Assembly (NCBI RefSeq): GCF_000473205.1
Contig: NZ_KI421507.1
Location: 2,223,302 to 2,287,301 of the forward strand
From: Pseudophaeobacter arcticus DSM 23566
GTDB lineage: Bacteria; Pseudomonadota; Alphaproteobacteria; Rhodobacterales; Rhodobacteraceae
Direction of reading: 5' to 3'
DNA length: 64,000 nt
The notes under the pieces were generated by a model. That model had not been told where the DNA came from. It worked only from the letters and a program-made list of their open reading frames with translations, and searched no databases. Each line of letters opens with the position of its first letter. The first letter of the stretch is position 1. A program made the translations under genes and the position numbers. Below are positions 40,905 through 49,322 of the stretch, piece by piece.

Positions 40905-41867
40905 ATGACACAGACCAATTCAATCCAAACTCTGGCCTTGGCCATGAACAGCGTCGGCGACGAAGCGCCCGACTGGATCCAGCTCACACCGGCTGGCCCA
41001 ACTCTTGAGGGGCGCGACGGTCGCACCTGGAAAATGGATGACCCGGAAGCCGTGGTCGCTGCGTTTGAAACCCACGGCCAGGACCTGCCCGTCGATTTTG
41101 AACACGCCACCCAGGAAAAAGGCGCTAAGGGCGAACACGCTCCTGCGGTGGGTTGGATCACCGAGCTGGAAGCCCGCAACAATGCCCTGTGGGGAAAAGT
41201 TGACTGGCTGGATACAGGCAGAGAGGCCGTCGCCTCTCGCGCCTATCGTTATGCCAGCCCGGTTTTCAATTTTGCGCGTGCGACCAAAGCCGTCAGCAAA
41301 GTCTTGTCTGTGGGCCTCACCAATCAACCGAATTTTCAACTCACCGCCCTCAATCGCGAAGGCGCACAGGAGGACTGCACCATGAATAAAGACGCCCTTG
41401 AGGCGTTGGGCCTGAAAGAAGACGCATCAGACGGCGACGTTCTGACCGCGATCAACAAGCTCAAGTCGGACGAAGCCACCGCGCGCAATCGCGCCGAGAC
41501 GCCCGACACCTCAAATTTCGTGCCCAAGGCTGATTACGATCTGGCCATGAACCGCATTCGCTCCTTTGAGGGCGAGGCGGAAAAGCGCGCCGACGCAGAA
41601 ATCACCGCCGCTGTGGATGCCGCTGTGGAAGCGGGCAAGATTGCCCCGTCCAGCCGCGACTATCACACCGCCGCCTGCCGCTCCGAAGGCGGTCTCGCAA
41701 ACTTCCAGGCGATGGTTGAGGCCAGCCCCGTCATCGCTGCCAAAACCGACCTGGACGACAAAGACCCCGACAAGGGGGCAACCGCGCTTTCAAGCGAAGA
41801 GATCGCCACGTGTCGTGCCCTTGGCATGACCGAAGCTGAATTCGCCAAAGCCAAGGCCGAGGAGTAA
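40905..41867 (+). CDS. head maturation protease (Mu gpI-like)
   Basis: A 320-residue protein from ATG 40905. The N-terminal protease part (WIQLTPAGPTLEGRDGRTWKMDDPEAVVAAFETHGQDLPVDFEHATQEKG...PAVGWITELEARNNALWGKVDW) matches Mu gpI, which cleaves itself and the scaffold during prohead maturation. From residue 160 on, the sequence is a charged scaffold region with its own start codon and ribosome site. Confidence 0.9.
   Translation: MTQTNSIQTLALAMNSVGDEAPDWIQLTPAGPTLEGRDGRTWKMDDPEAVVAAFETHGQDLPVDFEHATQEKGAKGEHAPAVGWITELEARNNALWGKVDWLDTGREAVASRAYRYASPVFNFARATKAVSKVLSVGLTNQPNFQLTALNREGAQEDCTMNKDALEALGLKEDASDGDVLTAINKLKSDEATARNRAETPDTSNFVPKADYDLAMNRIRSFEGEAEKRADAEITAAVDAAVEAGKIAPSSRDYHTAACRSEGGLANFQAMVEASPVIAAKTDLDDKDPDKGATALSSEEIATCRALGMTEAEFAKAKAEE
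41382..41867 (+). CDS. nested scaffold protein (Mu gpZ-like), in-frame internal start
   Basis: Inside the protease gene and in the same frame, an ATG at 41382 is preceded by AGGAGG at 41368-41373 with 8-base spacing, a far better ribosome site than that of the full-length gene. The 161-residue product (MNKDALEALGLKEDASDGDVL...) is charged and helical. It corresponds to the I/Z arrangement of Mu, where the scaffold is made in excess from an internal start. Inferred from the start signal and known architecture. Confidence 0.72.
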   Translation: MNKDALEALGLKEDASDGDVLTAINKLKSDEATARNRAETPDTSNFVPKADYDLAMNRIRSFEGEAEKRADAEITAAVDAAVEAGKIAPSSRDYHTAACRSEGGLANFQAMVEASPVIAAKTDLDDKDPDKGATALSSEEIATCRALGMTEAEFAKAKAEE

Positions 41868-41873
41868 CCCGAC

Positions 41874-42785
41874 ATGATGGTAACAGCCGCCGCTCTCGCC
41901 GCCCTTCAAGTGGGCTACAAGAAGAATTTCCAGGACGCGTTTTCCGCAATTCGTCCTGAGGCCGATTTCACCAAGGTCGCCACTGTCATCCAATCGACTT
42001 CCAAATCCGAGACCTATGGCTGGCTCGGCAAGTTTCCCAAGATGCGGGAATGGGTCGGTGCCCGCGTGATCAAAGACATGGAAGCCCATGGCTATTCGAT
42101 CACCAACAAAGACTTTGAAGCCACGGTCGGCGTTGACCGAAACGACATCGAAGACGACAACCTGGGCATCTATGCGCCTCTGTTTCAGGAGATGGGGCAC
42201 AGTGCCGGTCAACAGCCCGATGACCTGACCTTTGGCCTGCTGGCAAACGGTCGCACTGAGACCTGTTTTGACGGCCAGTATTTCTTTGACACCGACCACC
42301 CGTCACATGATGAGAACGGCGGTGACACAGTGGCATCCAATGTCGATGCATCCGGCCTGGGCGGAAACCCCTGGTGGTATCTGCTGGATGTCAGCCGGCC
42401 GTTGAAACCGCTGGTTTATCAGGAACGCAAGAAGCCTGAGTTCGTCGCCCATGTCGATCCAAAGAACTCCGACCACGTCTTCCACAACAAGGAATTCCTC
42501 TACGGTGTAGACGCGCGGTCCAACGTCGGCTTTGGCCTCTGGCAAATGGCCTATGCCTCAAACGTGGCTTTGGACGGCGACAGCCTGGATGCCGCAATTG
42601 AGCAGATGCGCTCGCTGAAGGATATCAACGGTCGCCCCCTGGGCATCAAGCCTGGCCTGCTTGTTGTTGGTCCCAAGCTGCGCTCCCAGGCGAACAAGAC
42701 CGTCAAAGTCATGTTGAGCGAAGGCGGCGCATCCAATGCCAACTACAACGCGGTGGACGTCCTGGACACCGACTGGGCGGCCTAA
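41874..42785 (+). CDS. major capsid protein (Mu gpT-like)
   Basis: A 303-residue HK97-fold coat protein of the gpT family: LQVGYKKNFQDAFSAIRPEADFTKVATVIQSTSKSETYGWLGKFPKMREWVGARVIKDMEAHGYSITNKDFEATVGVDRNDIEDDNLGIY, then FDTDHPSHDENGG. It should be the most abundant phage protein. The second codon is also ATG (41877). It is followed directly by a tRNA gene. Confidence 0.94.
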   Translation: MMVTAAALAALQVGYKKNFQDAFSAIRPEADFTKVATVIQSTSKSETYGWLGKFPKMREWVGARVIKDMEAHGYSITNKDFEATVGVDRNDIEDDNLGIYAPLFQEMGHSAGQQPDDLTFGLLANGRTETCFDGQYFFDTDHPSHDENGGDTVASNVDASGLGGNPWWYLLDVSRPLKPLVYQERKKPEFVAHVDPKNSDHVFHNKEFLYGVDARSNVGFGLWQMAYASNVALDGDSLDAAIEQMRSLKDINGRPLGIKPGLLVVGPKLRSQANKTVKVMLSEGGASNANYNAVDVLDTDWAA

Positions 42786-42796
42786 CCGCTACCCAG

Positions 42797-42871
42797 CGCG
42801 GGGTAGAGCAGAGGTAGCTCGCCAGCCTCATTAGCTGGAGGTCGCGGGTTCAAATCCCGCCCCTGCACCCA
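42797..42871 (+). tRNA. tRNA-Met(CAU), initiator-like, phage-encoded
   Basis: A 75-base cloverleaf with encoded CCA. Acceptor CGCGGGG / CCCTGCA pairs except C1:A72, the mark of initiator tRNA. D arm GAGC-AGAGGTA-GCTC, anticodon stem CCAGC/GCTGG with loop CTCATTA (CAU at 42829-42831), T arm GCGGG-TTCAAAT-CCCGC. It lacks the three consecutive G:C pairs at the base of the anticodon stem that classical initiators have. It lies between the capsid gene and the next head gene inside the late operon, so it must be processed out of that transcript. Confidence 0.85.
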
Positions 42872-42896
42872 ACCCATCAAATAGAAAGGCTGACCC

Positions 42897-43280
42897 ATGA
42901 GCGCAGCGAAACTCAAGATTTCATCCGTATCGGCAAACGGCTTTTGGCGCTGTGGTCGCCACTTCACCAAGACAGGCGTCCTTGTGACCGCTTCGGACTT
43001 TTCCGAAAAGCAGCTCGAACGTCTCAAAGGCGAACCCATGTTGCGGGTTGCCCCGGCAACCAAAGAGGACGCGGGTCTGGCTGAAGAACGAGCGGCGGCA
43101 ATTGCAGCGGGCATCAAAACCCTGGCCGCCCAGGACTTCCAACGCGACGGCAAGCCCAAGATTGATGCTTTGAACGAATTGCTGGGCGACGAGCTGGGCA
43201 AGATCGCGGTCCCAGAACGCAACGAGATCTGGGACCAGCTTGTGCGCGGGGGTTTCAAAGCCCCCGAGCCAGCGGCCTAG
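42897..43280 (+). CDS. Mu gp35-like head-tail protein
   Basis: A 127-residue protein following the tRNA. ISSVSANGFWRCGRHFTKTGVLVTASDFSEKQLERLKGEPMLRVAPA matches the HI1506-related/gp35 N-terminal domain, followed by a short helical tail (DALNELLGDELGKIAVPERNEIWDQL). Position after the capsid agrees with Mu order. Function in Mu is not established. Confidence 0.8.
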   Translation: MSAAKLKISSVSANGFWRCGRHFTKTGVLVTASDFSEKQLERLKGEPMLRVAPATKEDAGLAEERAAAIAAGIKTLAAQDFQRDGKPKIDALNELLGDELGKIAVPERNEIWDQLVRGGFKAPEPAA

Positions 43281-43383
43281 CCAAGATCCCTAGGGTCCAA
43301 TGATCCACTGCGGCACCGGGGCGCTGCAGTTGGGAAGCCCTCCCCGCCCCGGTCCTCATTCTTTTCACCAGACAGGTGCGCCA

Positions 43384-43827
43384 ATGGCCTATGCCACGCA
43401 AATCGACATCACCGAGCTGTATTCTGAAGACGCCCTCTATGTGGCGGATCGGGACGGCGACGGCGTGCCCGATGCGGCGGCGGTCACCCGCGCCCTGCGG
43501 TCTGCCAGCGGCGAAATCGACAGCTACCTCGGGGTCCGGTTTGCGCTTCCCTTGCCTGAGACCCCGGACTTGCTGGTGCAATTCTGCGTAGACATTGCGC
43601 TCTATCGCCTGGCCCTGTCCCGTGACGTGCTCTCCGATGAGCATCGCAATCGCTATGAGGACACCCTTAAGCACCTCAAAGACATCGCGCGCGGGTCTGC
43701 CACTCTGAATATTGCCCAGGGAACGGACGGCGATGACAGCGCGCCAACCGAACCGGATCGCCCCCGCCCCATCGTCGTTGGCGGCCCAGAGCGCGAATTC
43801 ACCCGTGCAAAACTGCGGGGGCTTTAA
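43384..43827 (+). CDS. head-tail connector (Mu gp36, DUF1320)
   Basis: A 147-residue protein from ATG 43384. ATQIDITELYSEDALYVADRDGDGVPDAAAVTRALRSASGEIDSYLGVRFALPLPETPDLLVQFCVDIALYRL is the DUF1320 signature. It belongs to the connector set placed under the portal. A 103-base gap with no feature precedes it. Confidence 0.9.
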   Translation: MAYATQIDITELYSEDALYVADRDGDGVPDAAAVTRALRSASGEIDSYLGVRFALPLPETPDLLVQFCVDIALYRLALSRDVLSDEHRNRYEDTLKHLKDIARGSATLNIAQGTDGDDSAPTEPDRPRPIVVGGPEREFTRAKLRGL

Positions 43828-43829
43828 GC

Positions 43830-44276
43830 ATGTCAGGCGTTACCGCATCCCTCACAACCCAAGGCCTCAAAGAAGCGATTGCAGCGCTCAGCCGTCTGGA
43901 AGGCTTTCAGATGGCTGAGCTGGCAGACGACGCGGGCGCGATCCTTGAAAGCTCCACGCGGCGTCGGTTCGACACCAAGACTGCCCCGGATGGCGAAGCC
44001 TGGACCCCCTGGTCTGAAGCCTACGACGAAACCCGCGACCATGATGTGCATTCGTTGCTGCTCGATGGCGGGGATCTGCGCGACAGCATGGCCAGCTACT
44101 CCAACGGCACCGAGGCCCATGTTGGCTCTAACCTGGTCTATGCCGCCCACCACCAAATCGGCGGTGAGGAAATCGGCAGCGGTATGCCCGCCCGGCCTTA
44201 TCTCGGCGTTTCCGATGACGACGAGCTGGACATTCAGGACCTTGTCACCACGCGGCTTGAGGAGCTGATGCAATGA
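43830..44276 (+). CDS. phage virion morphogenesis protein (Mu gpG / P2 S-like)
   Basis: A 148-residue tail-completion protein: LKEAIAALSRLEGFQMAELADDAGAILESSTRRRFDTKTAPDGEAWTPWSEAYDETRDHDVHSLLLDGGDLRDSMAS, GMPARPYLGVSDDDELDI. This family terminates tail assembly so that it can join heads. ATGA overlap with the next gene. Confidence 0.9.
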   Translation: MSGVTASLTTQGLKEAIAALSRLEGFQMAELADDAGAILESSTRRRFDTKTAPDGEAWTPWSEAYDETRDHDVHSLLLDGGDLRDSMASYSNGTEAHVGSNLVYAAHHQIGGEEIGSGMPARPYLGVSDDDELDIQDLVTTRLEELMQ

Positions 44277-44830
44277 CCTCTGCCCCGGATCTTCTCGGCC
44301 TCTTGCCTGCAACTGTTTGCGCCGCGATCAAGGATCTGCTGCCGGATCTGCGCGAATGCGAACCGCACGAAGGCAAGTATTCCCTGGAAGAGCTGAAACG
44401 TGAGGGCCTGCCCTCGCCTGCCGTCAAAGTCTCTTGCCTGGGCGCGAAACAGGACAAGACCTTTGCCGGTGCCCCTGCCACCTTCATGCTGCAGATGGCC
44501 GCTTATGTGGTGACCCGCGACAGCTTGCGAATGCGCCGCGAAGTTGCTGCGGCCAATATCTGCCAAACGATCATGACTTTGGTTCCCGAACAGGACTGGG
44601 GCTTGGCAGGGCTTGGCCGCGCGCGCAGCGCCGCCTTGCACAGTCTTGTTTCAACCAAGGTCAAATCCAAAGGCGTCTCCCTTTGGGCGGTGACCTGGCA
44701 ACAGCCCATCAGCTTTCACCAGCCCGCTTTGCAGCCGCTCGGAATGGCCCTCTATGTGGGCATCGACCCGGCTATTGGTCCCGATCACACCGCGACTTAC
44801 GAAATCGTAGGAGGTGGCACCGATGAGTGA
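44273..44830 (+). CDS. tail terminator-type protein (Mu gp37, DUF1834)
   Basis: A 185-residue protein of the DUF1834 family, judged from CAAIKDLLPDLRECEPHEGKYSLEELKREGLPSPAVKVSCLGAKQ and YVVTRDSLRMRREVAAANICQTIMTLVPEQDWGL. It follows gpG as in Mu. It overlaps the baseplate V start by 8 bases. Confidence 0.85.
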   Translation: MTSAPDLLGLLPATVCAAIKDLLPDLRECEPHEGKYSLEELKREGLPSPAVKVSCLGAKQDKTFAGAPATFMLQMAAYVVTRDSLRMRREVAAANICQTIMTLVPEQDWGLAGLGRARSAALHSLVSTKVKSKGVSLWAVTWQQPISFHQPALQPLGMALYVGIDPAIGPDHTATYEIVGGGTDE

Positions 44831-45221
44831 GCAAGCAGCCGAAGCCGACCGCCGCATTGAAAACCTTCTGCTGACTGGCAAGGTCATTGAAGTTGATCCC
44901 CCCAGTGGCAAGGCCCGCGTCAAATGCGGCGATGTGGAAACACAGCTTATCCCCTGGATGACGCCGCGCGCCGCTTCGGACCATTCCTGGTGGCCGCTCC
45001 AGGCCGGTGAATGGGTGATGATTGGCGCACCTTCCGGTGACCTGGCCCAGGCGGTCATTCTGGGGGCGGTGCCGACAGGAAAGAACCCGCCCTACGGGGC
45101 GGCTGACACCTTCCGCCTTAGCTTTGAGGGCGGCTCCTACATCGAGTTTGCAGGCGGCAACATCACCATCCACGCGACCGGCGACCTGATCCTTCAGGGC
45201 GCGAATGTGAGGCTCAACTGA
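44823..45221 (+). CDS. baseplate assembly protein V (P2-type spike)
   Basis: A 132-residue protein with an OB-fold start (LTGKVIEVDPPSGKARVKCGDVETQLIPWMTPRAASDHSWWPLQAGEWVMIGAPSGDLAQAVILGAV) and a short beta-helix end (SFEGGSYIEFAGGNITIHATGDLILQGANVRL), as in P2 gpV. It forms the central membrane-piercing spike. Start of the P2-like tail module; coupled to the PAAR gene by TGATG. Confidence 0.93.
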   Translation: MSEQAAEADRRIENLLLTGKVIEVDPPSGKARVKCGDVETQLIPWMTPRAASDHSWWPLQAGEWVMIGAPSGDLAQAVILGAVPTGKNPPYGAADTFRLSFEGGSYIEFAGGNITIHATGDLILQGANVRLN

Positions 45222-45487
45222 TGCCAGGAGTTTCGCGCATATCGCAAGACGCAGCGGGGGGAACCCTGATCGGTGTTCTGGCCCCAACTGTCGTGGTCAA
45301 CGGCTCCCCGGTCGCGGTGCTGGACTGCGCCGTCGAAGGGCACGGCCTCGTCCCCCACGCGGCCCCGGTCATGGCCGAAGCCAGCGGCACAGTCTTTGCC
45401 GGGGGAATTCCACTGTGCCGCACCGGGGACGCCGCAAGCTGCGGGCACCTCGCCACCGGATCAACCAATGTTTTTGCAGGAGACTGA
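45221..45487 (+). CDS. PAAR-domain spike tip protein
   Basis: An 88-residue PAAR protein: RISQDAAGGTLIGVLAPTVVVNGSPVAVLDCAVEGHG...GTVFAGGIPLCRTGDAASCGHLATGSTNVFAG. Metal-binding histidines and cysteines are present. It caps the gpV spike. The separate PAAR gene is a feature of several P2-type tails and contractile systems. Confidence 0.92.
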   Translation: MPGVSRISQDAAGGTLIGVLAPTVVVNGSPVAVLDCAVEGHGLVPHAAPVMAEASGTVFAGGIPLCRTGDAASCGHLATGSTNVFAGD

Positions 45488-45489
45488 CC

Positions 45490-45690
45490 ATGCCCAAGCC
45501 TACCAAACCCAACCAACCCACCAAGAACAGCTACGTCGCCAATGCGGATGGCTGGACCGCTGGTGAATGGCGCGCAAAGGGCAGCCCGCTCGAGCTGACC
45601 GAAGAGCAGGCCAAATATGAAAACGTCACTCTGGTTCCAAAAGAACCCGCCAAAGCCGCGCCCGCCAAAGGGAGCGCCGCGAAGAAATGA
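45490..45690 (+). CDS. small baseplate-region protein
   Basis: A 66-residue basic protein with Ala/Lys/Pro-rich C-terminus (PKEPAKAAPAKGSAAKK) and an N-terminal part that includes NADGWTAGEWRAKGSPLELTEEQAKYENVTLVP. It resembles small phage proteins of unknown function. It overlaps the next start (ATGA). Confidence 0.6.
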   Translation: MPKPTKPNQPTKNSYVANADGWTAGEWRAKGSPLELTEEQAKYENVTLVPKEPAKAAPAKGSAAKK

Positions 45691-46028
45691 TTGGCATGGA
45701 CAGGCAAACCGGACGGTCAATTGAGGGCGGCGCGCACCTGGCGCAGTCGATCCTTGATATATTGACCACGCCAAAAGGAACGCTGGTGATGCTGCGTGAC
45801 TATGGCTCCGATTTGCCTGCCGTAATCGACCAGCCTTTGAACGGTGAAACCCTCATTGACGTCTATCAAGCCACGGCTGAAGCGCTCGCGTTGTGGGAAC
45901 CCCGCATCGAGCTGGGCCGCGTCCAGGTGATCGACGCCCGCGCGGGGTATGCCGAGCTGGAACTGACGGACACCGATGGCAATGTGATTTCCTTGCCTGT
46001 CCTAACAAGCGGTGAGGCTAACCCATGA
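45687..46028 (+). CDS. baseplate protein W (gp25-like)
   Basis: A 113-residue GPW/gp25 protein. Visible marks include IEGGAHLAQSILDILTTPKGTLVMLRDYGSDLPAVIDQPLN and the acidic EPR...GRVQV-type core (ALWEPRIELGRVQVID). It forms part of the wedge that triggers sheath contraction. Confidence 0.93.
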   Translation: MIGMDRQTGRSIEGGAHLAQSILDILTTPKGTLVMLRDYGSDLPAVIDQPLNGETLIDVYQATAEALALWEPRIELGRVQVIDARAGYAELELTDTDGNVISLPVLTSGEANP

Positions 46029-46930
46029 GCGGCTTTATCCCTATCGACCTGAGCAAGCTACCCGCGCCGGAGGTCATCAAGACCGTGAGCTTTGACGCGC
46101 TGCTGGACGAGATGAAGGCCGAAGCCATCAGCCAGATGCCCGACCTCGCGCCCTTCCTGGACCTGGAAAGCGAGCCGGTCTCCAAGCTTTTGCGGGTTTG
46201 CGCATATTTCCGAATGCTGGACCGGCTGGAATTCAACGACGGGGCACGGGCCAATATGCTGGCGCTGGCGACCGGAACCAACCTGGATGGGTTGGCTGCC
46301 TTTTGGGGCGTCGAACGGTTGGTTGTGCAGGCAGCCGACGACAACGTAACGCCGCCTCTGCCTCAGATCCTGGAGGCCGATGACGCGTTCCGCAGCCGCG
46401 TACAACAATCACTTGAAGGGCATTCAACTGCGGGGCCTCGCGGGGCCTATCGGTTCTGGGCATTGTCGGCCTCTGGCGAAGTGAAAGACGCAGCTATTTC
46501 TTCCGGCGTTCCCGGAGAAGTTCTCGTGACAATCTTGTCGGTCAACGGCGATGGCACCCCGTCAAACAGTGTTTTAAGCGCCGTTGAAGCGGTCCTAAAT
46601 GATGAGGACGTGCGCCCGATGAATGACCAGGTCACGGTCCAGGCGGCCGAGATCCTGACCTATACGATTTCGGCGCACCTGATCGTGCAATCCGGCCCAG
46701 ATGCCGGCGCAGTCCAGGCGGCGGCTTCAGCCGCAATTGAAACCTATGTCGCGGCTCAACACGGGCTTGGGCGTGACGTCACCCTGTCTGGGATCTACGC
46801 GGCGCTACACCAGCCCGGAGTTGCCAATGTTCAACTCGCCTCGCCAGCCGCAGACATTCCGGTAAATGCCGATCAGGCTGCATTCTGTTCCCCCGGCCCC
46901 AGCCTAACTGTCGGAGCGGAAAATGTCTGA
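46025..46930 (+). CDS. baseplate wedge protein J
   Basis: A 301-residue gpJ-like protein: FDALLDEMKAEAISQMPDLAPFLDLESEPVSKLLRVCAYFRMLDRLEFNDGARANMLALATGTNLDGLAAFWGVERLV, VRPMNDQVTVQAAEILTYTISAHL. It joins wedges of the baseplate. Coupled by ATGA to W and overlapping I by 8 bases. Confidence 0.93.
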   Translation: MSGFIPIDLSKLPAPEVIKTVSFDALLDEMKAEAISQMPDLAPFLDLESEPVSKLLRVCAYFRMLDRLEFNDGARANMLALATGTNLDGLAAFWGVERLVVQAADDNVTPPLPQILEADDAFRSRVQQSLEGHSTAGPRGAYRFWALSASGEVKDAAISSGVPGEVLVTILSVNGDGTPSNSVLSAVEAVLNDEDVRPMNDQVTVQAAEILTYTISAHLIVQSGPDAGAVQAAASAAIETYVAAQHGLGRDVTLSGIYAALHQPGVANVQLASPAADIPVNADQAAFCSPGPSLTVGAENV

Positions 46931-47495
46931 GTTTCAATCCATTCTGCCTCCCAACAGCACCAAGACAGAACGGGCGCTTGAACAGGCGTTCGGCGCCCAG
47001 AAGCCTGACCTGGCACCCGTTGCTCAATTGATGCGCCCCGGCCTGTGTCCGGCCCCGCTGTTGGGCTGGCTCGCTTGGGCGGTCTCTGTCGACGTCTGGG
47101 ACCCAAATTGGGCGGATGAAGACAAGCGCAGTGTGATCGCTGGTTCAGTTTCGGTGCACCGGCACAAAGGGACCATAGGGGCCGTGCGGCGCGCCCTGGT
47201 GACTGCCGGATATGGCACCGCACAAATTGTCGAAGCAAAACAAAGCGCCCTGTTTGACGGCAGTATTCGCTACGACGGCACCGAGATCTACGAAGGCCCC
47301 GACCATTGGGCCGAATACCGGATTTATCTAGACCACCCAATCACGGCCAACCGGGCCATCCAGGTCCGCGACATCCTTGCTCGTGTGGCACCCGCACGGT
47401 CGCACCTGAAAGGCCTTTATTTCATCGAAGCCGCCCACAGCTACAACGCTGCCATCTCGTATGACGGCAGCTTCACGCACGGAGTTGTCCAATGA
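46923..47495 (+). CDS. tail protein I
   Basis: A 190-residue P2 gpI-like protein: LPPNSTKTERALEQAFGAQKPDLAPVAQLMRPGLCPAPLLGWLAWAVSVDVWDPNWADEDKRSVIAGSVSVHRHKGTIGAVRRALVTAGYGTAQIVE. It links the baseplate to the tail fibre, whose gene overlaps by 4 bases. Confidence 0.93.
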   Translation: MSEFQSILPPNSTKTERALEQAFGAQKPDLAPVAQLMRPGLCPAPLLGWLAWAVSVDVWDPNWADEDKRSVIAGSVSVHRHKGTIGAVRRALVTAGYGTAQIVEAKQSALFDGSIRYDGTEIYEGPDHWAEYRIYLDHPITANRAIQVRDILARVAPARSHLKGLYFIEAAHSYNAAISYDGSFTHGVVQ

Positions 47496-48667
47496 CCAAC
47501 CTTCCCGAGGCAGCCGAATGGGCCGCCGGCATCTACCAAATCGAGCAAACAGATCCGGTCCTGGGTGGCCCGCCAAACCTTGCTGCCGGTGCCGGTATTG
47601 CCAATGTGCAGGCTGAACAGCTCGCCAAGAGAACTGCCTGGCTGAAACAAGAGATTGCAACGCTGCTGGCGACCCAGATTTCGACCTGGAACGGGATCAC
47701 CGGCGGCGGCACTCTCGACGGCGGTTTGACCCTGACTGCGGATCTGGCGGACTGGGGCGAAGCCCAGGCGGGCACCAGCGCGTCCAAGGTGATGAGCGCG
47801 CTGCGCGTCAAACAGGTCGTCGACGCTGCAATCGACGCTCTTGTCGGGGCCGCGCCTGCCCAGATGGACACGCTCAACGAGCTGGCGGCGGCCATCACCG
47901 AGAATGGTGACACCTCGTCGGCGCTCACCGCGCTCATTGCCTCAAAACTGGATGCGGCCACTTACACCCCGCAAGATATCCTGGCCAAATTGCTCAGCGT
48001 CGACGGGACCGGTTCTGGGTTGGATGCGGACAAGCTGGACGGGCTGCAAGCCACTAGCTTTTTCCGAGCGGACCAAAGCGGCGCACTGACCAACCTTGGT
48101 GGATCAAAGCAGATTTTCCAAGGCTGGGCCGGTGACGGGTCGCGCTGGTATTTGACCCCTAGGAAATCAGACGACTCCAATTGGGATTGGGATTTCGAAT
48201 TTGGCTTTTCCCGCCAAAATGATTGGTGGTACTGCGATACAGATTTCGTGATCAAAGGGCACAAGGCCTGGCACGCAGGCAACCACGGCGCAGGCTCTGG
48301 GCTGAATGCTGACATGCTCGACGGAAAACATGCCTCCGAATTTGCGCTGATGGGATCAAACAATCTGCCGTCTGCCTGGGTCAATTTTAACGGCCAAGGG
48401 ACGCTGCAAGTCCGAGATGCCCTGAATGTGTCCAGCGTCACAGATCTTGGTGCCGGGCTTTTCAGGATCAATTTTGCCACACCGATGGCTAACACAGACT
48501 ACGGCATTTGGAGCTTCGCAGGACTGGCACTGGCTGCAGGCGATGAGCGCGGGCATTGCTACATAAACGCCAAAACAGCCAACTATCTCGAAATTTACAC
48601 TGTCAATGTGCACGGCACCGCAGGCGATTGGGATGACGTGTCTGTTTTAATTATGGGGGGGCTATAA
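47492..48667 (+). CDS. tail fibre protein
   Basis: A 391-residue fibre. The N-terminal attachment part (FPEAAEWAAGIYQIEQTDPVLGGPPNLAAGAGIANVQAEQLAKRTAWLKQ) resembles short phage tail-fibre bases, the shaft has repeats of the type GSGLDADKLDGLQATSFFR and GSGLNADMLDGKHASEFALMG, and the C-terminal tip is unique (VNVHGTAGDWDDVSVLIMGGL). It decides host range; the tip region is expected to vary most among relatives. Confidence 0.88.
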   Translation: MTNLPEAAEWAAGIYQIEQTDPVLGGPPNLAAGAGIANVQAEQLAKRTAWLKQEIATLLATQISTWNGITGGGTLDGGLTLTADLADWGEAQAGTSASKVMSALRVKQVVDAAIDALVGAAPAQMDTLNELAAAITENGDTSSALTALIASKLDAATYTPQDILAKLLSVDGTGSGLDADKLDGLQATSFFRADQSGALTNLGGSKQIFQGWAGDGSRWYLTPRKSDDSNWDWDFEFGFSRQNDWWYCDTDFVIKGHKAWHAGNHGAGSGLNADMLDGKHASEFALMGSNNLPSAWVNFNGQGTLQVRDALNVSSVTDLGAGLFRINFATPMANTDYGIWSFAGLALAAGDERGHCYINAKTANYLEIYTVNVHGTAGDWDDVSVLIMGGL

Positions 48668-48668
48668 C

Positions 48669-49322
48669 ATGGGCTCTGCAATCGTTTACCGCCTCGCCGA
48701 AGGTTCTGCCGCGCTAATGACACCTGCGCCTGGGCATGATGCGTCCGAACTGGCTACGTCTTTGCCAGAGGGCACAGTCTTTTTCATCAAGGATACCTCC
48801 GAAATCCCGCCTGTTGGGATTGATCAGCTTGATGTGGATTTTGACAGCGAAACGGTCACACAAAAGCCGCCTAACCTTGAAGCGCTCAAAGCCAGCGCAT
48901 TGCTAGCCGTGCGTGAAATCGCGCAAGAGATCCGTGGTCATATTGCGACCTCTGCGCCGGTCGAGCGCTCCCTAAACTGGATTTTGAAAGCGGTTTACGG
49001 GGCTGCCTGGAAGGCCAACGAGACCGCTGCAAACCCTGCCCTAGCTCCTTTCAGTGCCATAGCCGAGGCCGGGTTCAAACTCGAAACAGACCTAACCGGC
49101 GAAGACCCCGTGACAGTCCGGGACCGTTCTTTGGAAAAGGCCACGCTGTTCTTTTATGCCAACCAACTGGTCGAAGGCATGGAACGCCTGGCTGAAGACC
49201 GCATCCCTACCGCCACTGACACGGCAGAACTCGAAATCATCATCACCCAATTGCGGGAACTGGAAACCCAAGCCCGCAGCAATCTCGAAACCCTCAACGA
49301 TGGAGGCAATTCTAGTGCCTGA
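48669..49322 (+). CDS. tail-fibre-associated protein, possible assembly factor
   Basis: A 217-residue protein directly after the fibre gene. The N-terminal part includes VYRLAEGSAALMTPAPGHDASELATSLPEGTVFFIKDTSEIP; the rest is helical (LLAVREIAQEIRGHIATSAPVERSLNWILKAVYGAAWKANET). Position is that of tail fibre assembly chaperones, but similarity to the known chaperone families is not clear. Confidence 0.6.
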   Translation: MGSAIVYRLAEGSAALMTPAPGHDASELATSLPEGTVFFIKDTSEIPPVGIDQLDVDFDSETVTQKPPNLEALKASALLAVREIAQEIRGHIATSAPVERSLNWILKAVYGAAWKANETAANPALAPFSAIAEAGFKLETDLTGEDPVTVRDRSLEKATLFFYANQLVEGMERLAEDRIPTATDTAELEIIITQLRELETQARSNLETLNDGGNSSA

